The position numbers and the translations under genes are program-made. Positions 8,454-17,858 of a DNA stretch of 50,630 nt are shown here, one piece after another. A model generated the notes under the pieces. That model made no database searches. It was not told the origin of the DNA and saw only the letters and a list, made by a program, of their open reading frames with translations. Positions within the stretch are counted from its first letter, which is position 1, and each line of letters starts with the position of its first letter. Origin of the DNA: Dysgonomonas sp. 521. GTDB taxonomy: Bacteria > Bacteroidota > Bacteroidia > Bacteroidales > Dysgonomonadaceae. The stretch spans positions 1-50,630 of the forward strand of contig NZ_QVMO01000018.1 in the NCBI RefSeq assembly GCF_010501055.1, given 5' to 3'.

Positions 8454-8467
8454 TTAAAAACAATTTT

Positions 8468-8788
8468 ATGCTTAAAGAAATAAACAACAAGACTCAAAAA
8501 AGATTCTTCGCTCTGGCTGCAATGGTTCTCATAGCAGCAAACACGTTCGCACAAGGTAATGGAATGGCGGGCATCAACGATGCCACAAGTATGGTTTCGA
8601 GTTATTTCGATCCGATAACGAAGTTGATATACGCCATCGGAGCTGTCCTTGGATTGGTAGGAGGCGTTAAGGTTTACTCCAAGTTTCAGTCCGGCGATCC
8701 TGACACCAGCAAAACAGCAGCCTCTTGGTTCGGCGGTTGTATCTTCCTGATTGTTACCGCGACTATTCTTCGTTCATTCTTCCTGTAA
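8468..8788 (+). CDS. traE: TraE, DUF4134 VirB2-like protein
   Basis: A 106-aa protein with a signal-like N-terminus (RFFALAAMVLIAANTFAQ, cleavage after about residue 29) and two hydrophobic helices (about 52-70 and 84-104). Size and layout match small VirB2-type pilin subunits of type IV secretion systems; in Bacteroides ICEs this is traE (DUF4134). It begins the run of channel genes traE-traF-traG, with 3 bp to traF. Confidence 0.88.
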   Translation: MLKEINNKTQKRFFALAAMVLIAANTFAQGNGMAGINDATSMVSSYFDPITKLIYAIGAVLGLVGGVKVYSKFQSGDPDTSKTAASWFGGCIFLIVTATILRSFFL

Positions 8789-8791
8789 TAT

Positions 8792-9124
8792 ATGGTGGAA
8801 TTTAATATTAACAAGGGCATTGGCCGCCCGGCGGAATTTAAGGGTTTGATAGCTCAATACCTTTTTATTTTCGTCGGCGGTCTACTCGCCGTCTTCATTG
8901 TAACGGTAGTCATCTATATGATCGGCGTACCTCAAATGATATGCGTTGGTTTTGGTTTAATCTCCGGCTCCGTATTAACCTGGGCAACTTTCCATTTGAA
9001 TGGGAAATATGGACAACATGGATTGATGAAGGTGCAAGCAACCAAAAACCATCCGCGCTACATCAGTAATCGGAGACGGCTTGGGCGCCTTTTCACACAT
9101 ATAATAAAGAAGGAGGAAAAATAA
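8792..9124 (+). CDS. traF: TraF, DUF4133 VirB3-like protein
   Basis: A 110-aa inner-membrane protein with two hydrophobic segments (about 18-45 and 48-68) and a short basic C-terminal tail. The start context (NKGIGRPAEFKGL) and position between the VirB2-like and VirB4-like genes match DUF4133/TraF, the VirB3 counterpart. Its stop codon overlaps the traG ATG by 1 base, so translation is probably coupled. Confidence 0.87.
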   Translation: MVEFNINKGIGRPAEFKGLIAQYLFIFVGGLLAVFIVTVVIYMIGVPQMICVGFGLISGSVLTWATFHLNGKYGQHGLMKVQATKNHPRYISNRRRLGRLFTHIIKKEEK

Positions 9125-11613
9125 TGAGGAATACATCGAAAATAACAACATTGGAGAATAAGTTCCCCATACTCTCTGTAGAAAATGGATGTATCATTTC
9201 CAAAGATGCGGATATTACTATAGGTTTCAAAGTGGAACTGCCGGAAATCTATTCGGTAACATCGGAAGAATATACCACCATCCATTCATCTTGGGTAAAA
9301 GCAATCAAGGTATTGCCGGATTACTCCATTGTCTGTAAACAGGATTGGTTTACCGAAGAGTGCTACAAGGCGAAGACCGATAAGGAAGACATGAGTTTCC
9401 TGAGTAAATCCTACGAACAGCACTTCAATGAACGTCCGTTTCTGAATCACACTTGTTTCCTATATCTTACTAAAACAACGAAAGACCGGGCACGGCAGCA
9501 AAGCAATTACACGGCTCTTACCCGTGGCTTTCTTGTCCCAAAGGAAATGCAGGATAAAGAAACGGCACAGAAGTTTCTGGAATCAGTCGACCAGTTCGAA
9601 CGGATTATGAATGATTCAGGCTTTATTACGATGACTCGCTTTACGACGGATGAGATTGTCGGTACAGAAGACAATGCCGGAATTATCGAAAAGTATTTCT
9701 CCCTGATGGGCGATACAACTTCGCTGGAAGACATTTCACTCGGAGCCGGAGAAATGAAAATCGGCGATAATTTTCTGTGTGTCCATACCCTGAGTGATAC
9801 GGATGATTTGCCGGGTAAGGTTTATACCGACAGCCGTTACGAACGTCTATCCACTGACCGGAGTGATTGCCGTTTGTCGTTTGCCGCTCCCATCGGAGTG
9901 CTTCTTTCCTGTAACCATGTGGTAAACCAATACATTTTTATTGATGACCACGCCGAAAATTTGAAAAAGTTTGAAAAGCAGGCAAAGAATATGCACTCGC
10001 TAGGACGGTACTCTCGTTCCAATCAAATTAATCGCGAGTGGATTGAAGATTACCTGAACGAAGCGCATTCATTCGGACTCACTTCGGTACGTTCACATGT
10101 TAATGTGATGGCATGGGCGGATAACCGGGAAGATTTGAAGCGTATCAAAAATGACGTAGGAAGCCAGTTGGCGCTTATGGAATGTAAACCCCGGCACAAT
10201 ACCATAGATGTACCAACGCTCTTTTGGGCAGGGATAGCAGGCAATCAGGGGGATTTCCCGGCAGAGGAAAGTTTTTATACTTTCATCGAACAAGCCTTGT
10301 GTTTCTTCATTGAGGAAACCAATTACCGGGACTCTCTTTCTCCGTTCGGAATAAAAATGGCTGACCGTAACGGTAAACCTATCCATTTGGATATTTCGGA
10401 TTTGCCGATGAAGAAGGGAATTATTACGAACCGCAACAAGTTTATACTTGGACCGAGTGGTTCGGGAAAATCCTTTTTTACCAATCATCTCGTCCGCCAG
10501 TACTACGAACAGGGAACACATGTTCTGCTTGTGGATACGGGTAATTCATACGAAGGTTTATGCAACCTGATTCATAACAAGACAAAGGGAGAGGATGGTG
10601 TGTATTATACGTACACGGAGGAAAATCCGATTTCGTTCAATCCTTTTTATACACAGGATGGTGTATTTGATATAGAGAAACGGGAATCTATCAAAACGCT
10701 TATCCTTACTCTATGGAAACAGGAACACGAAAAACCTTCGGGTGCTGAAAGTGTGGCGTTATCCAATGCGGTCAATGAGTACATTGCCCTGATAAAGAAT
10801 GATAAGAGCATAGTTCCCTCGTTCAATACTTTTTATGAGTTCATAAAAAATGAATACCGTGCCAGCATTGACAGTAAAAAGGTAAGGGAAAAGGATTTTG
10901 ATATAGACAATTTTCTTTTCATACTCGAGCCGTTTTACAAAGGTGGCGAATACGATTACCTGTTGAACTCGGATAAAGAATTGGACTTACTGCACAAACG
11001 CTTTATTGTATTTGAAATTGATAAAGTGAAGGACAACCCCGTACTTTTTCCTATCATCACAATTATCATTATGGAGCTGTTTGTGAATAAGATGCGCCGC
11101 TTGAAAGGAGTTAGAAAGATGTTGCTTTTGGAAGAAGCGTGGAAGGCGATTGCTACCGATTCGATGGCTATGTACCTAAAATATCTGTTCAAAACCGTTC
11201 GTAAGTTCTTCGGTGAGGCAGTGGTGGTTACCCAAGAAGTGGATGATATTATCCATTCCCCGATTGTAAAGGAAGCTATTATCACGAACTCCGATTGTAA
11301 GATTCTTCTCGACCAGAGAAAATACATGAATAAATTCGACGGTATCCAGAATATGCTCGGACTAACGGATAAGGAACGGGGACAGATACTTTCTATTAAT
11401 ATGTCGAATGATCCTTCAAGACTCTACAAAGAAGTCTGGATAGGACTCGGAGGAACGCAATCGGCAGTTTATGCGACGGAGGTTTCCAAAAGTGAATACC
11501 TGACCTATACTACCGAAGAAACGGAAAAAGTGGAAGTCTTCCGTCTTGCTGAAGAATTAGGCGGGGATTTGGAGCTTGCCATAAAACGGCTCTCTATGAA
11601 ACAGGAGAAATAA
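9124..11613 (+). CDS. traG: TraG, VirB4-type secretion ATPase
   Basis: At 829 aa this is the VirB4-family ATPase that powers pilus or channel assembly. The C-terminal NTPase domain carries Walker A GPSGSGKS at about 443-450 and Walker B MLLLEEAW at about 666-673, with the VTQEVDDI segment typical of VirB4 following. The N-terminal half is the VirB4/CagE-like domain. Length is normal and the frame is intact. The traE-traF-traG order is the one seen in CTnDOT-type elements. Confidence 0.95.
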   Translation: MRNTSKITTLENKFPILSVENGCIISKDADITIGFKVELPEIYSVTSEEYTTIHSSWVKAIKVLPDYSIVCKQDWFTEECYKAKTDKEDMSFLSKSYEQHFNERPFLNHTCFLYLTKTTKDRARQQSNYTALTRGFLVPKEMQDKETAQKFLESVDQFERIMNDSGFITMTRFTTDEIVGTEDNAGIIEKYFSLMGDTTSLEDISLGAGEMKIGDNFLCVHTLSDTDDLPGKVYTDSRYERLSTDRSDCRLSFAAPIGVLLSCNHVVNQYIFIDDHAENLKKFEKQAKNMHSLGRYSRSNQINREWIEDYLNEAHSFGLTSVRSHVNVMAWADNREDLKRIKNDVGSQLALMECKPRHNTIDVPTLFWAGIAGNQGDFPAEESFYTFIEQALCFFIEETNYRDSLSPFGIKMADRNGKPIHLDISDLPMKKGIITNRNKFILGPSGSGKSFFTNHLVRQYYEQGTHVLLVDTGNSYEGLCNLIHNKTKGEDGVYYTYTEENPISFNPFYTQDGVFDIEKRESIKTLILTLWKQEHEKPSGAESVALSNAVNEYIALIKNDKSIVPSFNTFYEFIKNEYRASIDSKKVREKDFDIDNFLFILEPFYKGGEYDYLLNSDKELDLLHKRFIVFEIDKVKDNPVLFPIITIIIMELFVNKMRRLKGVRKMLLLEEAWKAIATDSMAMYLKYLFKTVRKFFGEAVVVTQEVDDIIHSPIVKEAIITNSDCKILLDQRKYMNKFDGIQNMLGLTDKERGQILSINMSNDPSRLYKEVWIGLGGTQSAVYATEVSKSEYLTYTTEETEKVEVFRLAEELGGDLELAIKRLSMKQEK

Positions 11614-11657
11614 GTATTTACAAATCAATTATTTATTAATTAAAAACAAACGTGAAT

Positions 11658-12287
11658 ATGAAGATAAGAATTTTCATGTTATGTGTAAGCTGTATGCTTA
11701 CCATAACCGGGGCGAAAGCCCAGTGGGTCGTTGCCGATCCGGGAAATCTGGCACAGGGTATCATCAATGCCACAAAAAACATAGTGCATACCTCAAGTAC
11801 CGCCAGTAATATGCTGAATAATTTCAAGGAAGTTCAGAAAGTGTATAATCAAGGTCGGGAATATTACGATGCACTCAAAGCGGTAAACAACCTTGTGAAA
11901 GATGCCCGCAAAGTACAGAAAACCATCCTGATGGTTGGCGATATTACCGACATCTATGTGAACAGTTTTGAAAAAATGCTGACCGATAACAATTTTACGG
12001 TAGAGGAACTGGTTGCCATAGCCAACGGCTATACCATACTGCTGAACGAGTCGGATGATGTGTTGCAGGAACTCAAAGGTATTGTCAATGCCAGTACGCT
12101 GTCCCTGTCCGATAAGGAACGGATGGAAGTTATCGACAACTCTTATAATAAGATGTTGGAATACCGTAGTCTGGTAAAGTACTACACCAATAAGAACATT
12201 TCCGTATCCCTGCTCCGGGCAAAAGAGAAGAATGCCTCGCAGCGTGTGCTGGACTTGTACGGAAGTGATACCGATAAATATTGGTAA
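11658..12287 (+). CDS. traI: TraI, DUF4141 secreted protein
   Basis: I use ATG 11658, not GTG 11652. The product is 209 aa with a signal peptide (MKIRIFMLCVSCMLTITGAKAQW, cleavage near residue 21) and a mostly helical mature part with a coiled-coil-like stretch. Its place between the VirB4 and VirB6 homologues resembles VirB5, a minor pilus-tip component; that equivalence is positional. Bacteroides ICE annotation calls it traI (DUF4141). Confidence 0.82.
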   Translation: MKIRIFMLCVSCMLTITGAKAQWVVADPGNLAQGIINATKNIVHTSSTASNMLNNFKEVQKVYNQGREYYDALKAVNNLVKDARKVQKTILMVGDITDIYVNSFEKMLTDNNFTVEELVAIANGYTILLNESDDVLQELKGIVNASTLSLSDKERMEVIDNSYNKMLEYRSLVKYYTNKNISVSLLRAKEKNASQRVLDLYGSDTDKYW

Positions 12288-12290
12288 ACT

Positions 12291-13397
12291 ATGGAATTTG
12301 ATAATATCCATCAGATACTCCGTGCTTTGTACGACGACATGATGCCTTTATGCGGCGACCTTATCGGGGTCGCCAAAGGCATTGCCGGAATCGGTGCATT
12401 GCTCTATGTTGCCTCCCGTGTATGGCAAAGCATCGCACGGGCAGAGCAGATTGATGTCTATCCCTTGCTTCGTCCTTTCGCCATTGGCATCTGCATTATG
12501 TTCTTCCCGACCTTGGTCTTGGGAACCGTAAATAGTATCCTAAGTCCTGTAGTACAGGGTGCGCATGGCATCTTGGACGGGCAGACACTGGATATGCGGC
12601 AGTTGGCGGAAACCAAAGACCGCCTTGAATTTGAGCAGAAAAAGCAAAATAAGGAAACGGCTTACTTGGTCGACCAGGCGGAGTTTGACAAGAAACTGGA
12701 AGAACTCGGCATCATGGGTGCGCCTGAGATTGCAGGAATGTATATCGAACGTGCCATGTATGACATGAAGAAATGGTTTCAAAGCTTGTTCCGCTCGTTT
12801 TTGGAAACGCTCTTTAACGCCGCCGCATTGGTAATAGACGTAATACGGACTTTCTTCCTGATTGTCCTTGCCATCTTAGGTCCGATAGCCTTTGCCATAT
12901 CGGTCTTTGATGGCTTCCAATCGACACTAATCCAATGGCTCACACGCTACATCAGCGTATATCTGTGGCTTCCCGTATCGGATTTGTTCAGTTCTGTCAT
13001 GGCTCGCTTGCAATCACGTATGCTAGAAAGTGATATTGCCCGTATGGAAGTCGATCCGAGCTATGCTTTAGATGCTTCGGACGGTGTATATGTGGTCTTT
13101 CTGCTTATCGGCATTGTAGGATTCTTCACTATCCCGGCTGTTGCCGGATGGATTATTCAGGCGGGAGGTATGGGCAATTACAGTAAGAATGTGAACCAAG
13201 CTGCTTCCAAAGGTACTGCTCTGGCTGGCGCCGGCGCTGGCGCGGCAGCCGGGAACATTATGGGAAGATTAAAAGGAAGTGGTAGCTCCGGAAGTAGCAA
13301 TAGTAGCGGTTCCGGTGGTGGCGGTAGCCAGCCACAGGGGCGAAACAACGCTACAGGTGGTGGAGGACAATCCGGTTCTTCCGGGAGAACTCCTTAA
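12291..13397 (+). CDS. traJ: TraJ, VirB6-like polytopic membrane protein
   Basis: A 368-aa protein with several transmembrane helices (about 20-45, 60-85, 165-205, 210-240, 260-290) and a Gly/Ser-rich, disordered C-terminus from about residue 305 to the end. This matches TraJ, the VirB6-type core of the inner-membrane pore. It follows traI by 3 bp. The C-terminal Gly-Ser tail is low complexity and may vary between relatives. Confidence 0.9.
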   Translation: MEFDNIHQILRALYDDMMPLCGDLIGVAKGIAGIGALLYVASRVWQSIARAEQIDVYPLLRPFAIGICIMFFPTLVLGTVNSILSPVVQGAHGILDGQTLDMRQLAETKDRLEFEQKKQNKETAYLVDQAEFDKKLEELGIMGAPEIAGMYIERAMYDMKKWFQSLFRSFLETLFNAAALVIDVIRTFFLIVLAILGPIAFAISVFDGFQSTLIQWLTRYISVYLWLPVSDLFSSVMARLQSRMLESDIARMEVDPSYALDASDGVYVVFLLIGIVGFFTIPAVAGWIIQAGGMGNYSKNVNQAASKGTALAGAGAGAAAGNIMGRLKGSGSSGSSNSSGSGGGGSQPQGRNNATGGGGQSGSSGRTP

Positions 13398-13448
13398 AAC
13401 CACAAGTAATTCAAAACAATTAAACATTAAAAAGAAATAAATAAGAAA

Positions 13449-14072
13449 ATGGAATTTAAGTCATTAAAAAATATCGAAACAAGTTTTCGGCAAATCAGGC
13501 TTTTCAGTATTGTATTTCTTTGTTTATGTGCAATAGTCGCAGGGTACTCCGTATGGAGTGCCTACGGCTTTGCCGAGAAACAAAGGGAGAAAATTTATGT
13601 ACTGGATGAAGGAAAATCATTGATGCTCGCTCTTTCACAAGACCTCTCACAAAATCGTCCGGTGGAGGCGAGGGAACACGTGAAGCGTTTTCATGAATTG
13701 TTTTTCACACTTTCCCCCGACAAACGGGCGATAGAGAGTAATATCCAGCGGGCAATGGTGCTTTGCGACAAGTCCGCTTTCAATTATTACAAGGATATGG
13801 CAGAGAAGGGATATTATAACCGTATAATCTCGGGCAATATCATTCAGAATGTGATTGTAGACAGTATCAGGTGTAATTACAATGCGTATCCGTATGAGGT
13901 TTCCACTTATGCCAGGCAGATAATTATTCGGGAAAGCAATCTCACAGAACGTTCGCTTATTACTACCTGCCGGCTTCTCAACACTTCACGTTCGGATGAT
14001 AACCCTCACGGTTTCTTTATGGAGAATTTCGAGATAAAGGAGAATAAGGATATTATGACTGTAGACCGCTAA
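13449..14072 (+). CDS. traK: TraK, VirB8-like protein
   Basis: This 207-aa protein has a short cytoplasmic N-terminus, one transmembrane helix (about 18-40) and a periplasmic domain. The N-terminal FKSLKNIETSFRQIR motif is typical of Bacteroides TraK proteins. VirB8-type proteins nucleate assembly of the secretion channel. The 51-bp gap upstream contains CCACAAGTAATTCAAAAC, loosely resembling the repeat found before traE and traN. Confidence 0.9.
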   Translation: MEFKSLKNIETSFRQIRLFSIVFLCLCAIVAGYSVWSAYGFAEKQREKIYVLDEGKSLMLALSQDLSQNRPVEAREHVKRFHELFFTLSPDKRAIESNIQRAMVLCDKSAFNYYKDMAEKGYYNRIISGNIIQNVIVDSIRCNYNAYPYEVSTYARQIIIRESNLTERSLITTCRLLNTSRSDDNPHGFFMENFEIKENKDIMTVDR

Positions 14073-14085
14073 TATTTTGGAAGTC

Positions 14086-14454
14086 ATGAAACATATCAAG
14101 CATATCTTTAAAGAAATAGGCTACAGCATCAATGATTTTCTTCGCCGGATGTGTGGCAGTCTTTCGGAAGATACCCGCATAGTCGTCATCCTGTCTATGC
14201 TATTCATTTTTACCATAGGGAATATCTATTTCACAATCTCTACCATATATAATTGGGGACGTGAAGATGCAAGGAAAGAAATACCCGAAGTCCGGCATAT
14301 AGACGGTTTGGATATTATGGATTCCGGTATCCGGAAAGATACGGTGAACCTGATAGACTCTCCGATTCATATCGAGATACAAGAGAACGATAATACAATC
14401 AATAAATTTTTAATCAGCAATGAAAAAAGAACAAGAAAAAACAGACCCTGTTAA
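14086..14454 (+). CDS. traL: TraL, DUF3989 membrane protein
   Basis: Starting at ATG 14086 (TTG 14077 is the alternative) gives 122 aa. It has a hydrophobic helix at about residues 30-55 and a charged C-terminus. The start segment HIKHIFKEIGYSINDFLRR and its place between traK and traM match DUF3989/TraL. It overlaps traM by 35 bp in a different frame, which is typical of this operon. Function is unknown. Confidence 0.8.
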   Translation: MKHIKHIFKEIGYSINDFLRRMCGSLSEDTRIVVILSMLFIFTIGNIYFTISTIYNWGREDARKEIPEVRHIDGLDIMDSGIRKDTVNLIDSPIHIEIQENDNTINKFLISNEKRTRKNRPC

Positions 14455-15766
14455 GGAACAGGAAAAAGAGAAACAGAAGCAGCAACTGAAAAAGTACGGC
14501 TTCTTTGCTCTTATCGGAATCATATTCTTAGGCGCATTATACCTGATTTTTGCTCCGTCTTCTTCTGACAAAATAAAGGAAGAACAAGGGAGCGGCTTTA
14601 ATACCGAAATCCCCGACCCGAATAATTCGGGACTTATCGGCGATAAGCAAAAAGCCTACGAACAGGAAGCATTAATGCGAAACAGAAGTGAAAAACGTAA
14701 GTCGTTGGAAGACTTTTCTTCCCTCATCGGGGACGATAAAGAGGCGATACGGGAAAATGTGATTGAAATAACGGAAGAAAGAGCAAACAGTAATCCTTCT
14801 CCAACGAATGATGCGATACGAAATTCGGCTTCTTCTTACCGGAATATCAATAACACACTCAGCAGTTTCTACGAACAGCCCGCTACAGAAGTAGATGAAC
14901 AGGCACAGCTTGAACTTCAGTGGCGTGTTCAGGAGCTGGAACGGAAACTGGAAGAAGAAACCGCAAAAAAGAGTGCTGTTGATGACCAGTTGCTCCTGAT
15001 GGAAAAATCCTACCAGTTGGCAGCCAGGTATATGCCAGCCGGTCAAGGACAAACAGTCGGGACACAGGTAGAAGAAGAGGATATCATCCTCGAAGCGGGA
15101 AATTCTAAGGGCAATTCTTCCAATAACAACAAGCGGAATGATAAAGCCGGAGCTTCCGTAATCCGGCAGGTATCTGAACAGACCGTATCGGCTCTGGCTC
15201 AGAATATTCCCAATGCGGAATTTATAGCAAGTTTCAATCAGCCTCGCAATCTGGGATTCAATACAATGGATGCTGCTGTCGGAGTAAATGAAAAGAATAC
15301 CATATCAGCAGTCATTCACAATGATCAGACACTGATAAGCGGGCAAAGTGTTCGGTTACGATTAACGGAAGCCATGATAGCCGGAACTACGGTTATCCCG
15401 GCTAATTCCCTTTTGACGGGAACGGCATCGCTGCAAGGCGAACGGCTCGGTATTATCATCAACTCTATAGAAATGGGCGGAGCAATCATTCCGGTGGAAA
15501 TCATTGTCTATGATTCCGATGGGCAAAGGGGCATCTTTATTCCGAACTCGTTGGAGTTGGAAGCGGTCAAAGAGATTGCAGCCAATATGGGAAGTTCGGT
15601 CGGTTCAAGTTTTACGATAACCGACGATATGGGAGCGCAGATAACATCCGATTTGACCAAAGGAGCGATACAGGGTGTAAGCCAGTATATGCAAAAGAAA
15701 ATCCGTCAGGTCAAAGTTCATCTTAAAAGCGGTTACCGGGTACTGCTACTGCCGAAACAAAACTAA
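14420..15766 (+). CDS. traM: TraM, VirB10-like protein
   Basis: At 448 aa, with a charged N-terminus, a single transmembrane helix (about 28-46), a long disordered and coiled-coil linker (about 75-200) and a C-terminal beta-rich domain (about 260-445; LRLTEAMIAGTTVIPANSLLTG). This layout matches TraM, the VirB10 type that spans the envelope. The C-terminal domain carries no lipoprotein signal. The reading frame is intact. Confidence 0.9.
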   Translation: MKKEQEKTDPVKEQEKEKQKQQLKKYGFFALIGIIFLGALYLIFAPSSSDKIKEEQGSGFNTEIPDPNNSGLIGDKQKAYEQEALMRNRSEKRKSLEDFSSLIGDDKEAIRENVIEITEERANSNPSPTNDAIRNSASSYRNINNTLSSFYEQPATEVDEQAQLELQWRVQELERKLEEETAKKSAVDDQLLLMEKSYQLAARYMPAGQGQTVGTQVEEEDIILEAGNSKGNSSNNNKRNDKAGASVIRQVSEQTVSALAQNIPNAEFIASFNQPRNLGFNTMDAAVGVNEKNTISAVIHNDQTLISGQSVRLRLTEAMIAGTTVIPANSLLTGTASLQGERLGIIINSIEMGGAIIPVEIIVYDSDGQRGIFIPNSLELEAVKEIAANMGSSVGSSFTITDDMGAQITSDLTKGAIQGVSQYMQKKIRQVKVHLKSGYRVLLLPKQN

Positions 15767-15781
15767 TTATCAAACAATATT

Positions 15782-15803
15782 TATCCACAAATTAATTCAA
15801 AGT
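15782..15803 (+). repeat. 22-bp leader repeat, copy 2
   Basis: Identical to 8374-8395 and ending 5 bp before the traN start codon. It therefore includes or abuts the traN ribosome-binding region. Confidence 0.7.
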
Positions 15804-15808
15804 AAGAA

Positions 15809-16822
15809 ATGAAAAAGTATTTTTTAATGTTCGCTGTCATAGCGACCGGTGTATTATCAGCTTATGCACAAACAGAGAATCGAAGATCGGCATTAGCCAA
15901 TGATGAAATTGTAACCGTCAATCAGTCGTCCGAAGAGATGCAAGGCGAGTTACAACAAGTATTGAAACCGACATTTGGCGATTATTATGAAGGCCTGACC
16001 AAGAAGATAACCTTCGATAGGATGATCCCGCCTTATGGGCTCGAAGTTACTTTTGATAAGACTGTGCATATTATCTTCCCCTCCCCAATCCGTTATGTGG
16101 ACCTCGGTTCATCAAACATTATTGCAGGGAAAGCGGGAAGTTCAGAGAACATTCTTCGTGTGAAAGCTTCCATCAGAGGATTTGAAGCGGAAACCAACCT
16201 TGCCGTAATCACAGATGAAGGAAGTTATTATACCTATAATGTAAAGTATGCCGATGAGCCGGAAAAGCTCAATATTGAGATGCGCGACTTTATGCACGAC
16301 GGTATTGCAACTAACCGTCCGAACAATTCGTTCGACATCTACCTGAAGGAACTCGGAAGCGAATCGCCCCGTGTTGTGTACCTAATCAATCGTGCCATTT
16401 ATAAAGATAACAAGCGACATATTAAACACATCGGAGGAAAACGTTTCGGCATCCAGTACACCCTGAAAGGTATCTATTCGCATAATAATCTATTATACCT
16501 ACATACTCAACTCAAAAACTCAACCAATGTAGCCTTCGATGTAGATTTTGTGCGCATGAAAATCGTAGATAAGAAAGTCTCCAAACGTACCGCCATTCAA
16601 GAAACGGTTATCTATCCGCTTCGTGCCTATAATTTTATGACAACGGTTGGTGCCAACAGGACGGAACGGACAGTCTTTGCATTGGATAAAATCACTATCC
16701 CTTACGACAAACAGCTTATTATCGAGGTCTTTGAAAAGAATGGAGGTCGCAACCAGACTTTCACCGTTGAGAACGCAGACCTCATCCGTGCCAGACAAAT
16801 CAACGAACTAAAAGTACAGTAA
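15809..16822 (+). CDS. traN: TraN, DUF4138 VirB9-like protein
   Basis: A 337-aa secreted protein with signal peptide (KKYFLMFAVIATGVLSAYAQ, cleavage after about residue 21). The mature part is beta-rich and contains IIFPSPIRYVDLGSSNI, diagnostic of TraN/DUF4138. It probably forms part of the outer-membrane core with TraM and TraO. Its stop overlaps the traO start by 1 base. Confidence 0.9.
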   Translation: MKKYFLMFAVIATGVLSAYAQTENRRSALANDEIVTVNQSSEEMQGELQQVLKPTFGDYYEGLTKKITFDRMIPPYGLEVTFDKTVHIIFPSPIRYVDLGSSNIIAGKAGSSENILRVKASIRGFEAETNLAVITDEGSYYTYNVKYADEPEKLNIEMRDFMHDGIATNRPNNSFDIYLKELGSESPRVVYLINRAIYKDNKRHIKHIGGKRFGIQYTLKGIYSHNNLLYLHTQLKNSTNVAFDVDFVRMKIVDKKVSKRTAIQETVIYPLRAYNFMTTVGANRTERTVFALDKITIPYDKQLIIEVFEKNGGRNQTFTVENADLIRARQINELKVQ

Positions 16823-17397
16823 TGAAACGGATAGTATTACTTATGACTTTGTGCCTTGCCCTTACCGGGCAGGCACACGCCCAGCGTTACTTGCCGGGAC
16901 AGAAAGGATTGCAGTTTACAGTAAGCGCCGTTGATGGGTTTTATTTGGAAAAAGGCGACAAACAAGCCTTTGCCGGAGGAGTTGCTCTTTCTACTTACAC
17001 TAAGAATGGCAACCGTTGGGTATTCGGAGCGGAGTATCTTCAAAAGTCCTACGGGTACAAAACGGAGTTGATATCGACTTCTCAATTCACGGCGGAAGGA
17101 GGATATTATTACAAATTCCTGTCGGATAGAAGTAAAACGTTCTTCTTCTCCATCGGCGCATCAGCTATGGCGGGATATGAAACAGTCAATTGGGGAGAGT
17201 CTTTGCTCTTTGATGGCTCTACCATAACGAGCGATGACAATTTCCTGTACGGTGGTGCAGTTACTTTTGAGATTGAAACATACTTGTCAGACCGCATTGT
17301 CTTATTACTCAATGTCCGTGAGCGGATATTGGGCGGTTCTTCCATAAGTATGTTCCACACGCAAATCGGCGTAGGAATCAAGTTCATTCTAAATTAA
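16822..17397 (+). CDS. traO: TraO, outer-membrane-type conjugation protein
   Basis: This 191-aa protein has a signal peptide (VLLMTLCLALTGQAHAQ, cleavage after about residue 20) and alternating amphipathic strands, ending in GIGVKFILN. Such a short barrel-like pattern fits TraO family proteins, likely in the outer membrane. It overlaps traN and is followed after 27 bp by traQ; the traP primase gene commonly found between them is absent. Confidence 0.87.
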   Translation: MKRIVLLMTLCLALTGQAHAQRYLPGQKGLQFTVSAVDGFYLEKGDKQAFAGGVALSTYTKNGNRWVFGAEYLQKSYGYKTELISTSQFTAEGGYYYKFLSDRSKTFFFSIGASAMAGYETVNWGESLLFDGSTITSDDNFLYGGAVTFEIETYLSDRIVLLLNVRERILGGSSISMFHTQIGVGIKFILN

Positions 17398-17424
17398 ATG
17401 TTTAACGAATAAAACTATAAAGAA

Positions 17425-17847
17425 ATGAGAAAGACATTATCATACTTTTTATTTACGCTACTGCTCGCAGCAGTAGCGTGTGCCTGTAGCGACGATATTG
17501 ATATTAAGCAGGATTATGAATTCTCGGTTACTTACTTGCCTGTACCCAAAAAGTTGCAAGTAAATGAGGTTGCCGAAATACGCTGTACATTGCATCGTGA
17601 TGGGAAATACAACAATGTTCGGTACTACCTTCGTTACTTCCAATATGATGGGAAGGGGCAGTTATGGATGGGGGATGGGAAACCATTCCTGCCTAACGAT
17701 CCATACGAAGTAACGGATAGTTCATTCCGGCTTTATTTTCGTTCCTTATCGGAAGATGCTCACAATATAGAGGTGGTCTTTTTAGACTCGTTCGGGAAAG
17801 AGTATCCGCTTTCCTTTACCTTTAATAATGAGCAGGGAGAGGATTAA
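17425..17847 (+). CDS. traQ: TraQ, DUF3872 lipoprotein
   Basis: A 140-aa lipoprotein. The signal ends in AAVACAC-S with a likely lipidated Cys at residue 19 or 21, followed by a beta-rich domain (DIDIKQDYEFSVTYLPVPKK) characteristic of DUF3872. It is the last canonical tra gene. Function in transfer is unknown. Confidence 0.87.
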   Translation: MRKTLSYFLFTLLLAAVACACSDDIDIKQDYEFSVTYLPVPKKLQVNEVAEIRCTLHRDGKYNNVRYYLRYFQYDGKGQLWMGDGKPFLPNDPYEVTDSSFRLYFRSLSEDAHNIEVVFLDSFGKEYPLSFTFNNEQGED

Positions 17848-17858
17848 GAAAGCGATGT

